From the NCBI RefSeq assembly GCF_020711195.1, contig NZ_JAJFAT010000003.1, positions 1-64,000 of the forward strand: a stretch of DNA of 64,000 nt, read 5' to 3'. This document shows, in pieces, positions 54,422 through 63,594 of the stretch. The stretch comes from Halanaerobium polyolivorans (GTDB lineage: Bacteria > Bacillota > Halanaerobiia > Halanaerobiales > Halanaerobiaceae). Numbering within the stretch: position 1 is the stretch's first letter; each line of letters starts with the position of its first letter. Made by a program: the position numbers and the translations under genes. Under the pieces are notes generated by a model. The model did not search any database, was not told where the DNA came from, and saw only the letters and a list, made by a program, of their open reading frames with translations.

Positions 54422-54495
54422 ATGGACTTTCTTCATTTTGACATTTCTCAGCTGGGAAAATGCTTTTTTTAAAAGCAAAAATGAAGAAAGTCTAT
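54422..54495 (+). ncRNA. Structured leader: three-way-junction-like RNA before xanthine dehydrogenase
   Basis: Outer stem of 18 pairs, 54422-54439 with 54478-54495 (one G-T pair, GACTTTCTTCATTTT/AAAATGAAGAAAGTC core). Inside are two hairpins: CATTTCTC (54442-54449) with GGGAAAATG (54454-54462, one bulged A, loop AGCT) and CTTTT (54463-54467) with AAAAG (54471-54475). It lies in the 148-bp gap between the permease and the first hydroxylase gene, with no strong T-run afterwards. It lacks the conserved core of known purine riboswitches, so it is either a new leader element or a processing/terminator structure. Confidence 0.6.
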
Positions 54496-54535
54496 CTGTT
54501 TAATTAACTTTATTAAATTATCTGGAGGTGCAGTA

Positions 54536-56830
54536 ATGGCTTTTAAACATGTCAATAAAGGTGTCAAAAGAGTAGATGCTTATGAAAAAGTCACCGGAAA
54601 AGCTAAATTTGGGGCTGATTTAGAATTTGCAGATCAACTTTATGCTAAAGTATTGAGAACAGAGTACCCACATGCTCGAATTATAAATATAGAAACTGCA
54701 GAGGCAGAAAAAATGCCGGGTGTAAGGGGAGTTTTTACAGCTGCCGATATTAAGAATAATCTTTTTGGAGTTATAGTAGAAGACCAGCAGGTTTTGGCAG
54801 CAGATCGAGTTGTTTTAGCTGGAGATGGAGTGGCAATGGTTGCTGCAGAAAGTGAAGCAGAGGCAGCCGCTGCACTTGAAAAGATTAAAGTAGAATATGA
54901 GGAATTAGAAGGCATTTATGAGCTTGATGAGGCTAGAAAAAAAGATTCCTTAAAAATACATCCTGAAAAAGATGATAATCAGGTAATTCACCATCCACTG
55001 CGTAAAGGTGATGTGGAAAAAGGTTTTGCCCAGGCGGATATTATTTTAGAAAGAGAATATTCAACTCAGCTGATCGAACACAGTTATCTTGAGCCAGAAG
55101 CAGTGGTAGTTGTGCCAGAAGATGAAAACCACCTTGTTAGTATTTATGGTTCTATTCAGAATCCCTATGCTACAAGAGCTGCTGTAGCAACTGTTTTGAG
55201 AGCAGAGCTGGCTGAGGTAAGGGTTATTCAAAATCATATTGGTGGTTCTTTTGGGGGTAAGGATGAGGTTGTTTCTGCTATGGCTGCCAGGGCTGCAGTG
55301 ATGGCCCTAGCAACAAAAAGACCTGTTAAGATGGTCAACAGCAGAGAGGAATCCTTTACTGAAAGCTATAAACGTCATCCCTATCAATTAAAATATAAGG
55401 TCGGGGCCACTAAAGAAGGCAAACTAACAGCAATGGAAATAGAAGCAGCTGCAGATAGTGGTGCTTATGCCTGTCAAACCCCCTTTGTAACCTGGAGAAG
55501 TGTTGTTCAGGCTACTGGGCCCTATGAATTAGATCATGTTAAAACTGATACCTATGGCTATTATACAAATAATCCTTATACAGGTGCAATGCGTGGTTAT
55601 GGTTCTCCTCAAATTATTTTTGCTCAGGAATCTCTAATGGATGAATTAGCAGAAGAACTTGGGATGAGTCCTGTAGAACTGCGTAAAAAAAATATCTATC
55701 GTCAGGATTCAATTACTGCCAGTGGCCAAAAATTATCTGGACATACCGTAAGTTTAGAAGAGGTTATGGATAAGGCTATGCAGGCAATTGATTATCAAGC
55801 AAAAAGAGAAAAATACTCTCTAGCTCAGCCAGATGATAAAAAAAGAGGAATAGGACTTTCCATTAGTTTTAGAGGTTGTAGTCTGGGAGCTGAAGCTGTA
55901 GATGCAGCAGCATCTTTAATTCAGATTAATAAAGATGGTAGTGTTGCAGTCTATAGTGGGCTGGCAGAAAATGGCCAGGGCTTAAAAACTATATTTTCAC
56001 AAATTGCGGCAGAAGTACTGGGCATAACTTTAAATGAAATAGACTATATGGAAGTTGATACAACATTTACTCCAGATAGCGGCTCAACAGTAGCTTCAAG
56101 AGCTACTTTAATCGGCGGTAATTCTATCAAAAATGCTGCGGAGAAATTAAGAGATCGCATTTTAGATTTTGCTGCTCAAAAATTTGAGCTTGCTAAAGAT
56201 AAATTAAAATTAGAAGCCGGCTTTTTATATGATCAAGCTTCCAACCGTCTGGCTCTCTTTTCTGACCTGACAGCAGAAATGATCAATAATGGAATTCTGC
56301 TTTCTGCTTATGGTTGGTACAAGGGTCCTCCCATATCCTGGGATGAAGAAAAGGGCTGTGGCAATCCATATTTTACCTATGTCTATGGCTGTCAGATTGC
56401 GGAAGTTGAGGTTGATACAGGCACAGGTGAATTAACCGTACTAAACATGGCAGCTGCCCATGATGTTGGTAGGGCGATTAACCCTAAAAATGTAAAAGGA
56501 CAGATTTATGGTGGGGTTATGATGGGTCTAGGCTATAGCATTATGGAAGAGGTAGAAGTAGAAGCCGGCCAGATCAAAGGCAAAAATTTTCATGATTATA
56601 TGATCCCTACTATTAAAGATATGCCTGATATTGAAGCTGTGATAGTGGAAAACCCTGATCCAGATGGTCCTTTTGGGGCTAAATCAATTGGAGAACCAAC
56701 ACTAGAACTTGCTAGTGCTGCTATTGCCAATGCGGTTGCCCATGCATCAGGCAAAAGAATTCGTTCTTTACCTCTTAATTTAGAACGGGTTTTAATTGGT
56801 AGAGCCCTCTCTAAAGGAGGTTGTAAATAA
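54536..56830 (+). CDS. Xanthine dehydrogenase, molybdenum-binding subunit
   Basis: A 764-residue large subunit of the xanthine oxidase family. N-terminal VTGKAKFGADLEFADQLYAKV, Moco-binding NHIGGSFGGKDE, AMRGYGSPQ, SGLAENGQGLKTIFSQIAAE, and the active-site Glu in GAKSIGEPTLELAS. Full length, so it is not split. It hydroxylates purines such as hypoxanthine or xanthine (or runs in reverse on urate under reducing conditions). Start ATG after TGGAGGTG. Followed by FAD and 2Fe-2S subunits, completing one heterotrimer. Substrate inferred from the cluster. Confidence 0.93.
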   Translation: MAFKHVNKGVKRVDAYEKVTGKAKFGADLEFADQLYAKVLRTEYPHARIINIETAEAEKMPGVRGVFTAADIKNNLFGVIVEDQQVLAADRVVLAGDGVAMVAAESEAEAAAALEKIKVEYEELEGIYELDEARKKDSLKIHPEKDDNQVIHHPLRKGDVEKGFAQADIILEREYSTQLIEHSYLEPEAVVVVPEDENHLVSIYGSIQNPYATRAAVATVLRAELAEVRVIQNHIGGSFGGKDEVVSAMAARAAVMALATKRPVKMVNSREESFTESYKRHPYQLKYKVGATKEGKLTAMEIEAAADSGAYACQTPFVTWRSVVQATGPYELDHVKTDTYGYYTNNPYTGAMRGYGSPQIIFAQESLMDELAEELGMSPVELRKKNIYRQDSITASGQKLSGHTVSLEEVMDKAMQAIDYQAKREKYSLAQPDDKKRGIGLSISFRGCSLGAEAVDAAASLIQINKDGSVAVYSGLAENGQGLKTIFSQIAAEVLGITLNEIDYMEVDTTFTPDSGSTVASRATLIGGNSIKNAAEKLRDRILDFAAQKFELAKDKLKLEAGFLYDQASNRLALFSDLTAEMINNGILLSAYGWYKGPPISWDEEKGCGNPYFTYVYGCQIAEVEVDTGTGELTVLNMAAAHDVGRAINPKNVKGQIYGGVMMGLGYSIMEEVEVEAGQIKGKNFHDYMIPTIKDMPDIEAVIVENPDPDGPFGAKSIGEPTLELASAAIANAVAHASGKRIRSLPLNLERVLIGRALSKGGCK

Positions 56831-56831
56831 T

Positions 56832-57707
56832 ATGGTAGAATATCAACTCTTAAGAGCAACTAGTCTTGTTGAAGCTCTAGAAATACTGGCTGAAAAAGAT
56901 AATGTGGAATGTCTGGCAGGTGGAACTGACCTGCTGGTTGATCTCCATAAGCAGGATTCAAAATTTGATCAAATAGATTATGTGCTCGATATCTCTTCAC
57001 TTAAAGAATTAAAAGGTATTAACTTAGGTGATAAAAAAGCGGTAATTGGCAGCTTAACAACCCATGCTGATTTAATTGAAAGTGAAGAAATCCAGCAAAA
57101 ACTGCCTTTTATTGCAGAAGCAGCTAAAAGCATAGGCTCAACTCAGATCAGAAATAGGGCTACAATTGGTGGTAATCTGGTTAATGCAGCTGCCTGTGCA
57201 GATTCTTTTTCACCTTTGATTGCTCTCGAAGCTGAAGTTGTTTTAGCTTCGCGAAATGGAGAGCGAAAATTGTCAGTCAGAGACTTTGTTAAGGCACCAT
57301 ATAAAACTGCTTTAAAAAAAGATGAACTATTAAAAGAAATAGTTTTTGAGCTGCCTCAGGGTAAATATTACAGCAGCTATCAAAAAATTGGGCGGAGAAA
57401 AGCTTTAAGTATATCGAGAATTTCTTTAACCCTACTTGGAGAAGTAAAAGTTGATAAGGTTTTTAAAATCCAGGTTGTTTCTGGTGCAGCTACCCCTTCA
57501 CCAGTGCCTTTTGCAGAAGTAAACAGCTATCTTTTAAATAAAAAATTAGCAGATATTGATCCTGTAGAGGCAGGCAGATTGGCTGCAGAAGAAATGGTAG
57601 AAATAACAGGTGAAAGATGGTCAACCCCTTATAAAAGACCTGCTTTGGCAAAATTGGTTGAGAGGGCAGTTGATGATTTTTTAAAGGAGGCAGCTAATAG
57701 TGGCTAA
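56832..57707 (+). CDS. Xanthine dehydrogenase, FAD-binding subunit
   Basis: A 291-residue FAD subunit: CLAGGTDLLVDLHKQD and GSTQIRNRATIGGNLVNAAACAD are the two FAD-contact motifs; KIGRRKALSISRI and a CO-dehydrogenase flavoprotein-type C-terminal domain follow. It passes electrons from Fe-S centres to NAD(P)+ or another acceptor. I start at ATG 56832, after AAAGGAGG and 1 nt beyond the previous stop; an upstream ATG at 56796 lies inside the preceding gene. Confidence 0.93.
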   Translation: MVEYQLLRATSLVEALEILAEKDNVECLAGGTDLLVDLHKQDSKFDQIDYVLDISSLKELKGINLGDKKAVIGSLTTHADLIESEEIQQKLPFIAEAAKSIGSTQIRNRATIGGNLVNAAACADSFSPLIALEAEVVLASRNGERKLSVRDFVKAPYKTALKKDELLKEIVFELPQGKYYSSYQKIGRRKALSISRISLTLLGEVKVDKVFKIQVVSGAATPSPVPFAEVNSYLLNKKLADIDPVEAGRLAAEEMVEITGERWSTPYKRPALAKLVERAVDDFLKEAANSG

Positions 57708-58173
57708 ATTAGATGTAGAAATCACAGTTAATTCTAAAAAATATAATCTAAAAGTAGGTAGTCAGGAAAGACTGCTTGATACAATTCGCAAAGAGCTTAA
57801 ATTAACAGGAACTAAAGAAGGCTGTAGTGTAGGCGAATGTGGGGCCTGTACTGTAATTGTTGATGATAAGGCTGTTAATTCCTGTATGATCTTAACTGCT
57901 CAGGTCGATGGAAGTGAGATCATTACGGTAGAAGGTTTAGAAAGCAAAAAAGGTTTGAGCCCACTTCAAAAAGCATTTGTTGAAAAACAGGCAATTCAAT
58001 GTGGTTTTTGTACTCCGGGGATGTTGATGTCAGCCCTGGCTCTACTTAAAAATAATCCCAGACCAAATAAAGAGAAAATCAAAACTGCGCTGGAAGGAAA
58101 TCTCTGCCGCTGTACCGGTTATCAGCAGATCATAGAAGCTGTTGAAACCGCTGCCAAAGAATGGGGAGTTTAA
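57700..58173 (+). CDS. Xanthine dehydrogenase, 2Fe-2S subunit
   Basis: A 157-residue protein with two [2Fe-2S] domains: plant-type ferredoxin Cys in GCSVGECGACTVIVDD and AVNSCMI, and the C-terminal helical domain QCGFCTPGM and EGNLCRCTGYQ. It relays electrons from the Mo centre to FAD. GTG start 8 nt after AAAGGAGG, overlapping the FAD gene by 8 nt. Order Mo-FAD-FeS as in several clostridial enzymes. Confidence 0.95.
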   Translation: MAKLDVEITVNSKKYNLKVGSQERLLDTIRKELKLTGTKEGCSVGECGACTVIVDDKAVNSCMILTAQVDGSEIITVEGLESKKGLSPLQKAFVEKQAIQCGFCTPGMLMSALALLKNNPRPNKEKIKTALEGNLCRCTGYQQIIEAVETAAKEWGV

Positions 58174-58174
58174 A

Positions 58175-59554
58175 ATGAAGCAAATTTTGATCAAAAATGC
58201 TAAAGAAATAATAACCATGAATGAGAATCGGGAGCGTTTAAAAAATGCAGATCTATTAATCGAAGCTGGCAAAATTAAAGAGATGGGAAGAAATATTTCT
58301 CTAGAAGAAAATGAAGAACTTAAGATTATCAATGGAAGAGATTATTTTGTTTTTCCCGGCTTGATCAATCTTCACCACCATTTTTATCAGACTTTAACGA
58401 GGAGTTTACCTGAAGCACAGGAGATGGAACTTTTTGGCTGGCTTAAATATCTCTATCCAATTTGGTCAAATTTAACAGCAGATGCTGTCTATTATTCAAC
58501 TTTACTTGCTGCCGGAGAGCTACTTAAAACAGGCTGTACAACTACAAGTGATCATTTTTATGTTTTTCCAAGAAATCAGGCTGACAACTTATTAGATTAT
58601 GAGTTTGAAGCTGCAGCAGAAATAGGTATTCGTTTTCATGGTTCCCGGGGGAGTATGTCTTTAAGCCAAAAAGATGGTGGTTTACCACCAGATGATGTTG
58701 TTCAAACTGATGAGGAGATTTTAGCTGATTCTAAAAGGTTGATCGTTAAATATCATGATTCTAATCCTTTTGCCATGCAGAGAGTTGTTTTAGCTCCCTG
58801 CTCACCTTTTTCGGTTACCGAAGAATTGATGCTCAAATCAACAGAATTGGCCAGACAAAATGGAGTTCAGCTTCATACCCATCTGGCTGAAACTAAAGAT
58901 GAGGAAAAATTTGTTTTAGATAAATATGGAATGCGACCCCTAGCCTATATGGAAAAACTCGGCTGGCTGGGAGAAGATGTCTGGTATGCTCATGCAGTTC
59001 ATTTAAACAGCAGTGAATTAGAAAAAATGGCTGCTACAGGTACCGGAGTTTCTCACTGTCCAGTTTCTAATATGAAACTTTCTTCAGGAGTTGCTTTGGT
59101 TCCTGAAATGCTTAACAAAGGGGTTCCGGTAGGCCTGGCAGTAGATGGTAGTGCCAGTAATGATTCTTCAAATATGATTTTAGAATTGAAATCAGCATTT
59201 TTAATGCATCGTTTGATACACGGCATAAAATCACTTAGTGCTGAAGATGTTTTGGGATTGGCTACAAATGGAGGGCGTGATGTTTTAAATCAACCTGAAA
59301 TCGGCAGTTTAGAGCTAGGAAAGGCAGCCGATATGTTCATGATTAACTCCAAACGGCTAGGCTGGGCTGGTGGCCTTTATGATCCAGTTTCTGCTTTAAT
59401 TAATCAGGGAGATACTCAGATAGTTGATTATACAATTGTCAATGGTGAGATTGTAGTAGAAAAAGGAGAATTGACTAATGTTGATGAAAAAGAAATTGTC
59501 GAAAAGGCTAATAACATTTCTGCTAAGATGTGTAAAGATATTTTGAGTAGATAG
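58175..59554 (+). CDS. 8-oxoguanine deaminase-like amidohydrolase
   Basis: A 459-residue amidohydrolase. INLHHHFYQTLTRSLPEAQ and the ELFGWLKYLYPIW segment match 8-oxoguanine deaminases, which make urate and ammonia from 8-oxoguanine. Metal and catalytic residues: LHTHLAETKDEE, SHCPVSNMKLSSG and AVDGSASNDSSN. Start ATG 58175 after GGGGAG, 1 nt after the previous stop; an in-frame ATG at 58142 lies inside the Fe-S gene. Supports urate or a related oxopurine as an intermediate of the cluster. Confidence 0.85.
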   Translation: MKQILIKNAKEIITMNENRERLKNADLLIEAGKIKEMGRNISLEENEELKIINGRDYFVFPGLINLHHHFYQTLTRSLPEAQEMELFGWLKYLYPIWSNLTADAVYYSTLLAAGELLKTGCTTTSDHFYVFPRNQADNLLDYEFEAAAEIGIRFHGSRGSMSLSQKDGGLPPDDVVQTDEEILADSKRLIVKYHDSNPFAMQRVVLAPCSPFSVTEELMLKSTELARQNGVQLHTHLAETKDEEKFVLDKYGMRPLAYMEKLGWLGEDVWYAHAVHLNSSELEKMAATGTGVSHCPVSNMKLSSGVALVPEMLNKGVPVGLAVDGSASNDSSNMILELKSAFLMHRLIHGIKSLSAEDVLGLATNGGRDVLNQPEIGSLELGKAADMFMINSKRLGWAGGLYDPVSALINQGDTQIVDYTIVNGEIVVEKGELTNVDEKEIVEKANNISAKMCKDILSR

Positions 59555-59581
59555 AGAAGTCTTTGGATGGGGGGACTTAAT

Positions 59582-60913
59582 TTGCTATTATTAAATCATG
59601 CAGTAGTAATTACCAATGATCAGGATAATAGGGTTATTAAAGATGGAGCTGTTTTAATAGAAGGTAGTAAAATTAAAGAGATTGGTGAAAGTGAGATTTT
59701 AACAGCAAAATATAATGAGGCAGAAGTTAAGGATGTGGGCGGCAAAGTAGTAATGCCGGGGATGATTAATTCTCATACCCATCTTTATAGTACTTTTGCC
59801 CGGGGAATGGACTTAAAAACAGAGCAACCACCCCGTCATTTTTTAGAAATTTTAGAAAAGTTATGGTGGCGGCTTGATAATAGTCTTAAGGCAGATGATA
59901 TCTATTATAGTGCCCTTTATGCTATTTTAACGGGGATTAAGCAGGGAACAACCACTATTATTGATCATCATGCCAGTTATGGTCAAATTAAATACAGCCT
60001 GGAGATCATAGCTAAAGCGGTCGAGGAAAGCGGAATTAGAGCTGATCTGGCTTATGAAATATCAGATCGTAATGGTGATTTGATGAGAGATGCTGCTATA
60101 AAAGAAAGTGAAGAATTTATAACTAGTATTGCTGAAAATAATTCAGAACATTTAAAGGCAAGACTGGGCCTACATGCTTCTTTTAGCCTAGAAGATGAGA
60201 GTTTAGCTAAGGTATCAAAATTAGCAGATAAGCTGGATAGCAATTTCCATCTCCATGCAGCAGAAGGCAGGCTTGATTTAGAACACAGCAGGCTTAAAGG
60301 CTATAATGGAGTAGTTAAAAGGCTGGATGAATATGATATCTGGCGGCCCGGAACGATCGCTGTCCACGGAGTTCATCTTCAGGATGATGAATTAGAAATT
60401 TTAAAAGAAAATCAATGTTTTTTAGCTCATAATCCAGAATCAAATTTAAATAATGCTGTTGGAGTAACCCCTTTAAAAAAGGCTTTTGACAAAGGAGTAA
60501 AGCTTTGTTTAGGTACTGATGGATATACTACAGATATGTTTGAGAGTATAAAGTTCGCTGATCTAATCTTAAAACACAGCTCTCAAGATCCCCGTTTAGG
60601 CTGGAGTGAGATTCCGGAGATGGTTTTTAAGGGTAATCCTGAATTAGCCAGCCAAAGTTTTGGGGTTGAACTGGGTGTTTTAAAGGAAGGTGCAGCCGCA
60701 GATATTATAGTGGTTGATTATTTTCCTCCAACTGAGATAAATTCTGATAATAGTTATGCTCATATTTTGTTTGGTATCAATGGTGGGATGGTAGACACAA
60801 CAATAGTGGCTGGTAAAATATTAATGGAAGACCGGGAGGTGCAGATTTTTGATTATCAAAAAATCGCCTATGAAACAAGAGAACAAGCAGACGATTTCTG
60901 GCAGAGATTTTGA
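59582..60913 (+). CDS. ssnA: SsnA-family aminohydrolase
   Basis: A 443-residue amidohydrolase of the SsnA type: GMINSHTHLYSTFARGMDL, FLEILEKLWWRLDNSLKADD, IDHHASYGQI, LHAAEGRLD, HNPESNLNNAVG and LGTDGYTTDMFE are shared with E. coli SsnA, a marker of purine/selenium-linked clusters. TTG at 59582 follows GGGGGG and yields MLLLNHAVVITN, the usual short N-terminus; an ATG at 59567 would add five residues. Overlaps the next gene by 65 nt. Precise reaction not established. Confidence 0.88.
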   Translation: MLLLNHAVVITNDQDNRVIKDGAVLIEGSKIKEIGESEILTAKYNEAEVKDVGGKVVMPGMINSHTHLYSTFARGMDLKTEQPPRHFLEILEKLWWRLDNSLKADDIYYSALYAILTGIKQGTTTIIDHHASYGQIKYSLEIIAKAVEESGIRADLAYEISDRNGDLMRDAAIKESEEFITSIAENNSEHLKARLGLHASFSLEDESLAKVSKLADKLDSNFHLHAAEGRLDLEHSRLKGYNGVVKRLDEYDIWRPGTIAVHGVHLQDDELEILKENQCFLAHNPESNLNNAVGVTPLKKAFDKGVKLCLGTDGYTTDMFESIKFADLILKHSSQDPRLGWSEIPEMVFKGNPELASQSFGVELGVLKEGAAADIIVVDYFPPTEINSDNSYAHILFGINGGMVDTTIVAGKILMEDREVQIFDYQKIAYETREQADDFWQRF

Positions 60914-61781
60914 AAAATATTTTCAAGTAAAAAACTTAAAAAAAGCTTTAGAAATTAAAGCTAAATATGAAGATCAAATTCTTCTAATAGCTGGTGCAAC
61001 TGATGTTTTGGTAGAAAATTATGAGAAATTACATGAGATCAAAAACTGGCTTGATTTAAGCAGGGTTAAGGAACTTAAATTTTTGGAAGTTAAAGAGGAT
61101 AAGCTTATTCTTGGGCCTTTAATGACCCATTATGAATTAAAAAATTCACAAAGATTAAAGCAAAAACTTCCTCTTTTAGCTAAGGCTGCAGCAGCTGTTG
61201 GCTCTCCTCAAATTAGAGCTAAAGGTACTATTGGTGGCAATATTTGTACATCATCACCGGCAGGAGATACCTTATCTGCTTTACTTGCTTTAGATGCTAG
61301 TTTTAAACTCCAGTCAAAAATAGACAGTCGTTTAGTTAAGGCCGAAGATTTTTTTCTGGCTCCAAAAAGAAATGGATTAAAAGATAATGAACTTTTAACC
61401 CAAATAGAAATTCCTCTTTATCCAGAAGAAAGTTTAAGTTTCTGGGCTAAAATAGGAAGGCGTAAAGCTCTGGTTATCTCTACTTTAAATTTAGCTTTAG
61501 TCCTCTACTTTGAGCAGGGATTAATCAAAAGAGCTGGAGTTGCTGTAGGCTCAGCTGCTCCAACTCCAATTAGACTGAGAGAAGTAGAGGAGCTGATGCT
61601 CGGTAAAAGTTTAGCTGAATTGAATTATAGAGAATTGGGAGAAGAAGTTAAAAAAAGAGTTTCTCCTATAGATGATATTAGGGGGACTAAAGAATATAGA
61701 GAAAATGTTGTTAGAGACACTATGGTAAATGCTCTGAAGTCAATCGAGAAAAGAAGAGAGGGAGGGAAAAATGCAGATTAA
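60849..61781 (+). CDS. Second molybdenum hydroxylase, FAD-binding subunit (NdhF/YgfM-like)
   Basis: A 310-residue FAD subunit with LIAGATDVLVENYEKL and GSPQIRAKGTIGGNICTSSPAGDTLSALLAL; C-terminal domain as in other CO dehydrogenase-type flavoproteins. Its size matches NdhF of nicotinate dehydrogenase (33 kDa class) and the YgfM-type subunit. TTG start at 60849, 7 nt after GGGAGGTG and well inside ssnA, so it is probably coupled; a later ATG at 60870 has no SD. Confidence 0.9.
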   Translation: MIIKKSPMKQENKQTISGRDFEKYFQVKNLKKALEIKAKYEDQILLIAGATDVLVENYEKLHEIKNWLDLSRVKELKFLEVKEDKLILGPLMTHYELKNSQRLKQKLPLLAKAAAAVGSPQIRAKGTIGGNICTSSPAGDTLSALLALDASFKLQSKIDSRLVKAEDFFLAPKRNGLKDNELLTQIEIPLYPEESLSFWAKIGRRKALVISTLNLALVLYFEQGLIKRAGVAVGSAAPTPIRLREVEELMLGKSLAELNYRELGEEVKKRVSPIDDIRGTKEYRENVVRDTMVNALKSIEKRREGGKNAD

Positions 61782-62256
61782 ATTTAAAGTTAATGGAGAA
61801 GCAAGAGAAATAGAAGTTACTCCCTTTCACCGTTTGCTTGATCTTCTCCGAGAAGATTTAGGCTTAACAGGAGTTAAAGAAGGCTGTGGTAAAGGAGAAT
61901 GTGGTGCCTGTTCTGTGATTATGAATGGTCGCTTAATCCCTTCCTGTTTGGTTCCAGCCCCTCAGGCCGATGGAGCTGAGATCATAACGATCGAAGGTTT
62001 AGCTGAGGGAAATAGTCTTCATCCCCTGCAGGAAGCTTTTATAGAAACTGGTGCAGTACAGTGTGGTTTTTGTATCCCGGGTATGATAATGGCCGGCAAA
62101 AATCTTTTAGATGAAAATCCAAGTCCAAATGAAAAAGAAGTTCGGACTGCATTATCAGGTAATATCTGCCGCTGTACTGGCTATACTAAAATTATTGAAG
62201 CGGTAATGCTGGCTGCAGATAAAATGGATTCAAAAGGAAGTGGTTCTGATGAGTGA
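61771..62256 (+). CDS. Second molybdenum hydroxylase, 2Fe-2S subunit (NdhS-like)
   Basis: A 161-residue two-cluster ferredoxin subunit: GCGKGECGACSVIMNG, LIPSCLV, QCGFCIPGMIMAG and SGNICRCTGYTK hold the eight Cys. It overlaps its FAD partner by 11 nt and its Mo partner by 8 nt, so all three are tightly coupled. SD GAGGGAGGG. Confidence 0.94.
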   Translation: MQIKFKVNGEAREIEVTPFHRLLDLLREDLGLTGVKEGCGKGECGACSVIMNGRLIPSCLVPAPQADGAEIITIEGLAEGNSLHPLQEAFIETGAVQCGFCIPGMIMAGKNLLDENPSPNEKEVRTALSGNICRCTGYTKIIEAVMLAADKMDSKGSGSDE

Positions 62257-63592
62257 TAAACAATATAGTGTTAAAGATTATTATTGCAAACATACAACCC
62301 GCTGTTCATCAGAAACTATAAAAGATAGCAAACGTTTTGTTGGTCAGGATATATTAAAAGCTGATGCAGAAGATAAGGTGACTGGTAAAGCAGTTTATGC
62401 TAATGATATTACTTTTGATGATATGCTTTATTTAAAGGTAAAAAGAGCTGTTCATCCCCATGCAATTTTAAAAGACATAGATACTTCTAAAGCAAAAAAA
62501 GTAAAAGGTGTAGTAGATATTTTTACTGCTGAAGATATACCAGATCTCAGGAAATTCGGTTTAATAATTAGAGATCAGCCTGTTTTAGTTGCTCTAGGTA
62601 AAACAATGCGCTATTTAGGTGATGCTCTGGCAGTGGTCGCTGCCGAAAGTATTGAAGCTGCCAAAAAGGCAGTTGATTTAATCGAAGTTAAAATAGAAGA
62701 GCTTGAAGTTATAACTGATCCTTTTAGGGCTATGGAAGCTGATGCAGTTAATATTCATCCTGATGGTAATATTTTAATAACTCATAACTTAGAAACCGGT
62801 GATGTTGAAGCAGGTTTTGCCGAATCCGATATTATTGTGGAGAGAAAATATCAGACCCAATTTATAGATCAACTTCCCATGCAGAATGAAGCAGGCACAG
62901 CCTTTTATGATGAAAGAAAGGGCAGGGTAAATATTTGGGCAGCTACCCAGTGGCTCCATGATATCCAGGCAGATGTAGCCCAATCACTGAGGTTGGCCAA
63001 AGATCAAATTAGAATTATTCAGCCTACTATTGGGGGAGCTTTTGGCAAAAAAGAAGATGTTTCTGTTCATATTCATCTGGCAATTGCAGCAATGCGAACC
63101 GGAAGACCTGTTAAGCTAACTTTTAGCAGAGAAGAATCTATGATCACCCAATCAAAACGGCATCCCATCACAATTATCAACAAAACTGGAGTCAGCAGTG
63201 ATGGTTATTTAAAAGCCTGGCAGACAAAGTTTATTGGTGATACAGGTGCTTATGCTTCCAGTGGTCCGGCGGTAGTTCATAAAGGGATGTACCATGCAAC
63301 TGGCCCCTATAATGTGGAAAATATTAAGGGGATATCTCATGCAGTTTATACAAATAATACCTATGCTGGAGCAATGAGAGGTTTTGGTACAACTCAGGGT
63401 GCCTTTGCTTATGAATCCCAGATGGATATTATGGCTCATGAACTTAAAATGGACCCAGCCGAGTTTAGACAAAAAAATATTTATCAGCTTGGTTCATGTA
63501 CTCCTAATGGTCAGCGGCTTAATCACAGTGTTAATGCTGAAGAAACCATCAAAAAAGTGATGGAATTAAGCGGCTGGAAAGGAGGGAAATGA
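62249..63592 (+). CDS. Second molybdenum hydroxylase, N-terminal half of the Mo subunit (NdhL-like)
   Basis: A 447-residue protein corresponding to the first half of the xanthine-dehydrogenase large subunit: VTGKAVYANDITFDDM, TIGGAFGKKEDVSVHIH, SREESMITQSKRHPI, AMRGFGTTQ. It ends at SGWKGGK just before the domain boundary where the C-terminal Mo domain would begin. This matches the 50-kDa NdhL subunit of Eubacterium barkeri nicotinate dehydrogenase. ATG 62249 follows AAGGAAG by 8 nt. The substrate is likely a purine in this context but nicotinate is possible. Confidence 0.88.
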   Translation: MSDKQYSVKDYYCKHTTRCSSETIKDSKRFVGQDILKADAEDKVTGKAVYANDITFDDMLYLKVKRAVHPHAILKDIDTSKAKKVKGVVDIFTAEDIPDLRKFGLIIRDQPVLVALGKTMRYLGDALAVVAAESIEAAKKAVDLIEVKIEELEVITDPFRAMEADAVNIHPDGNILITHNLETGDVEAGFAESDIIVERKYQTQFIDQLPMQNEAGTAFYDERKGRVNIWAATQWLHDIQADVAQSLRLAKDQIRIIQPTIGGAFGKKEDVSVHIHLAIAAMRTGRPVKLTFSREESMITQSKRHPITIINKTGVSSDGYLKAWQTKFIGDTGAYASSGPAVVHKGMYHATGPYNVENIKGISHAVYTNNTYAGAMRGFGTTQGAFAYESQMDIMAHELKMDPAEFRQKNIYQLGSCTPNGQRLNHSVNAEETIKKVMELSGWKGGK

Positions 63593-63594
63593 AA

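Noticed and set aside
54388-54535. Known purine (guanine/adenine) riboswitch
   Set aside because: TATAAT and ATATGG occur near each other as in purine riboswitches, but the conserved junction bases and kissing loops are missing and the outer stem is far too long; kept as an unassigned structured leader.
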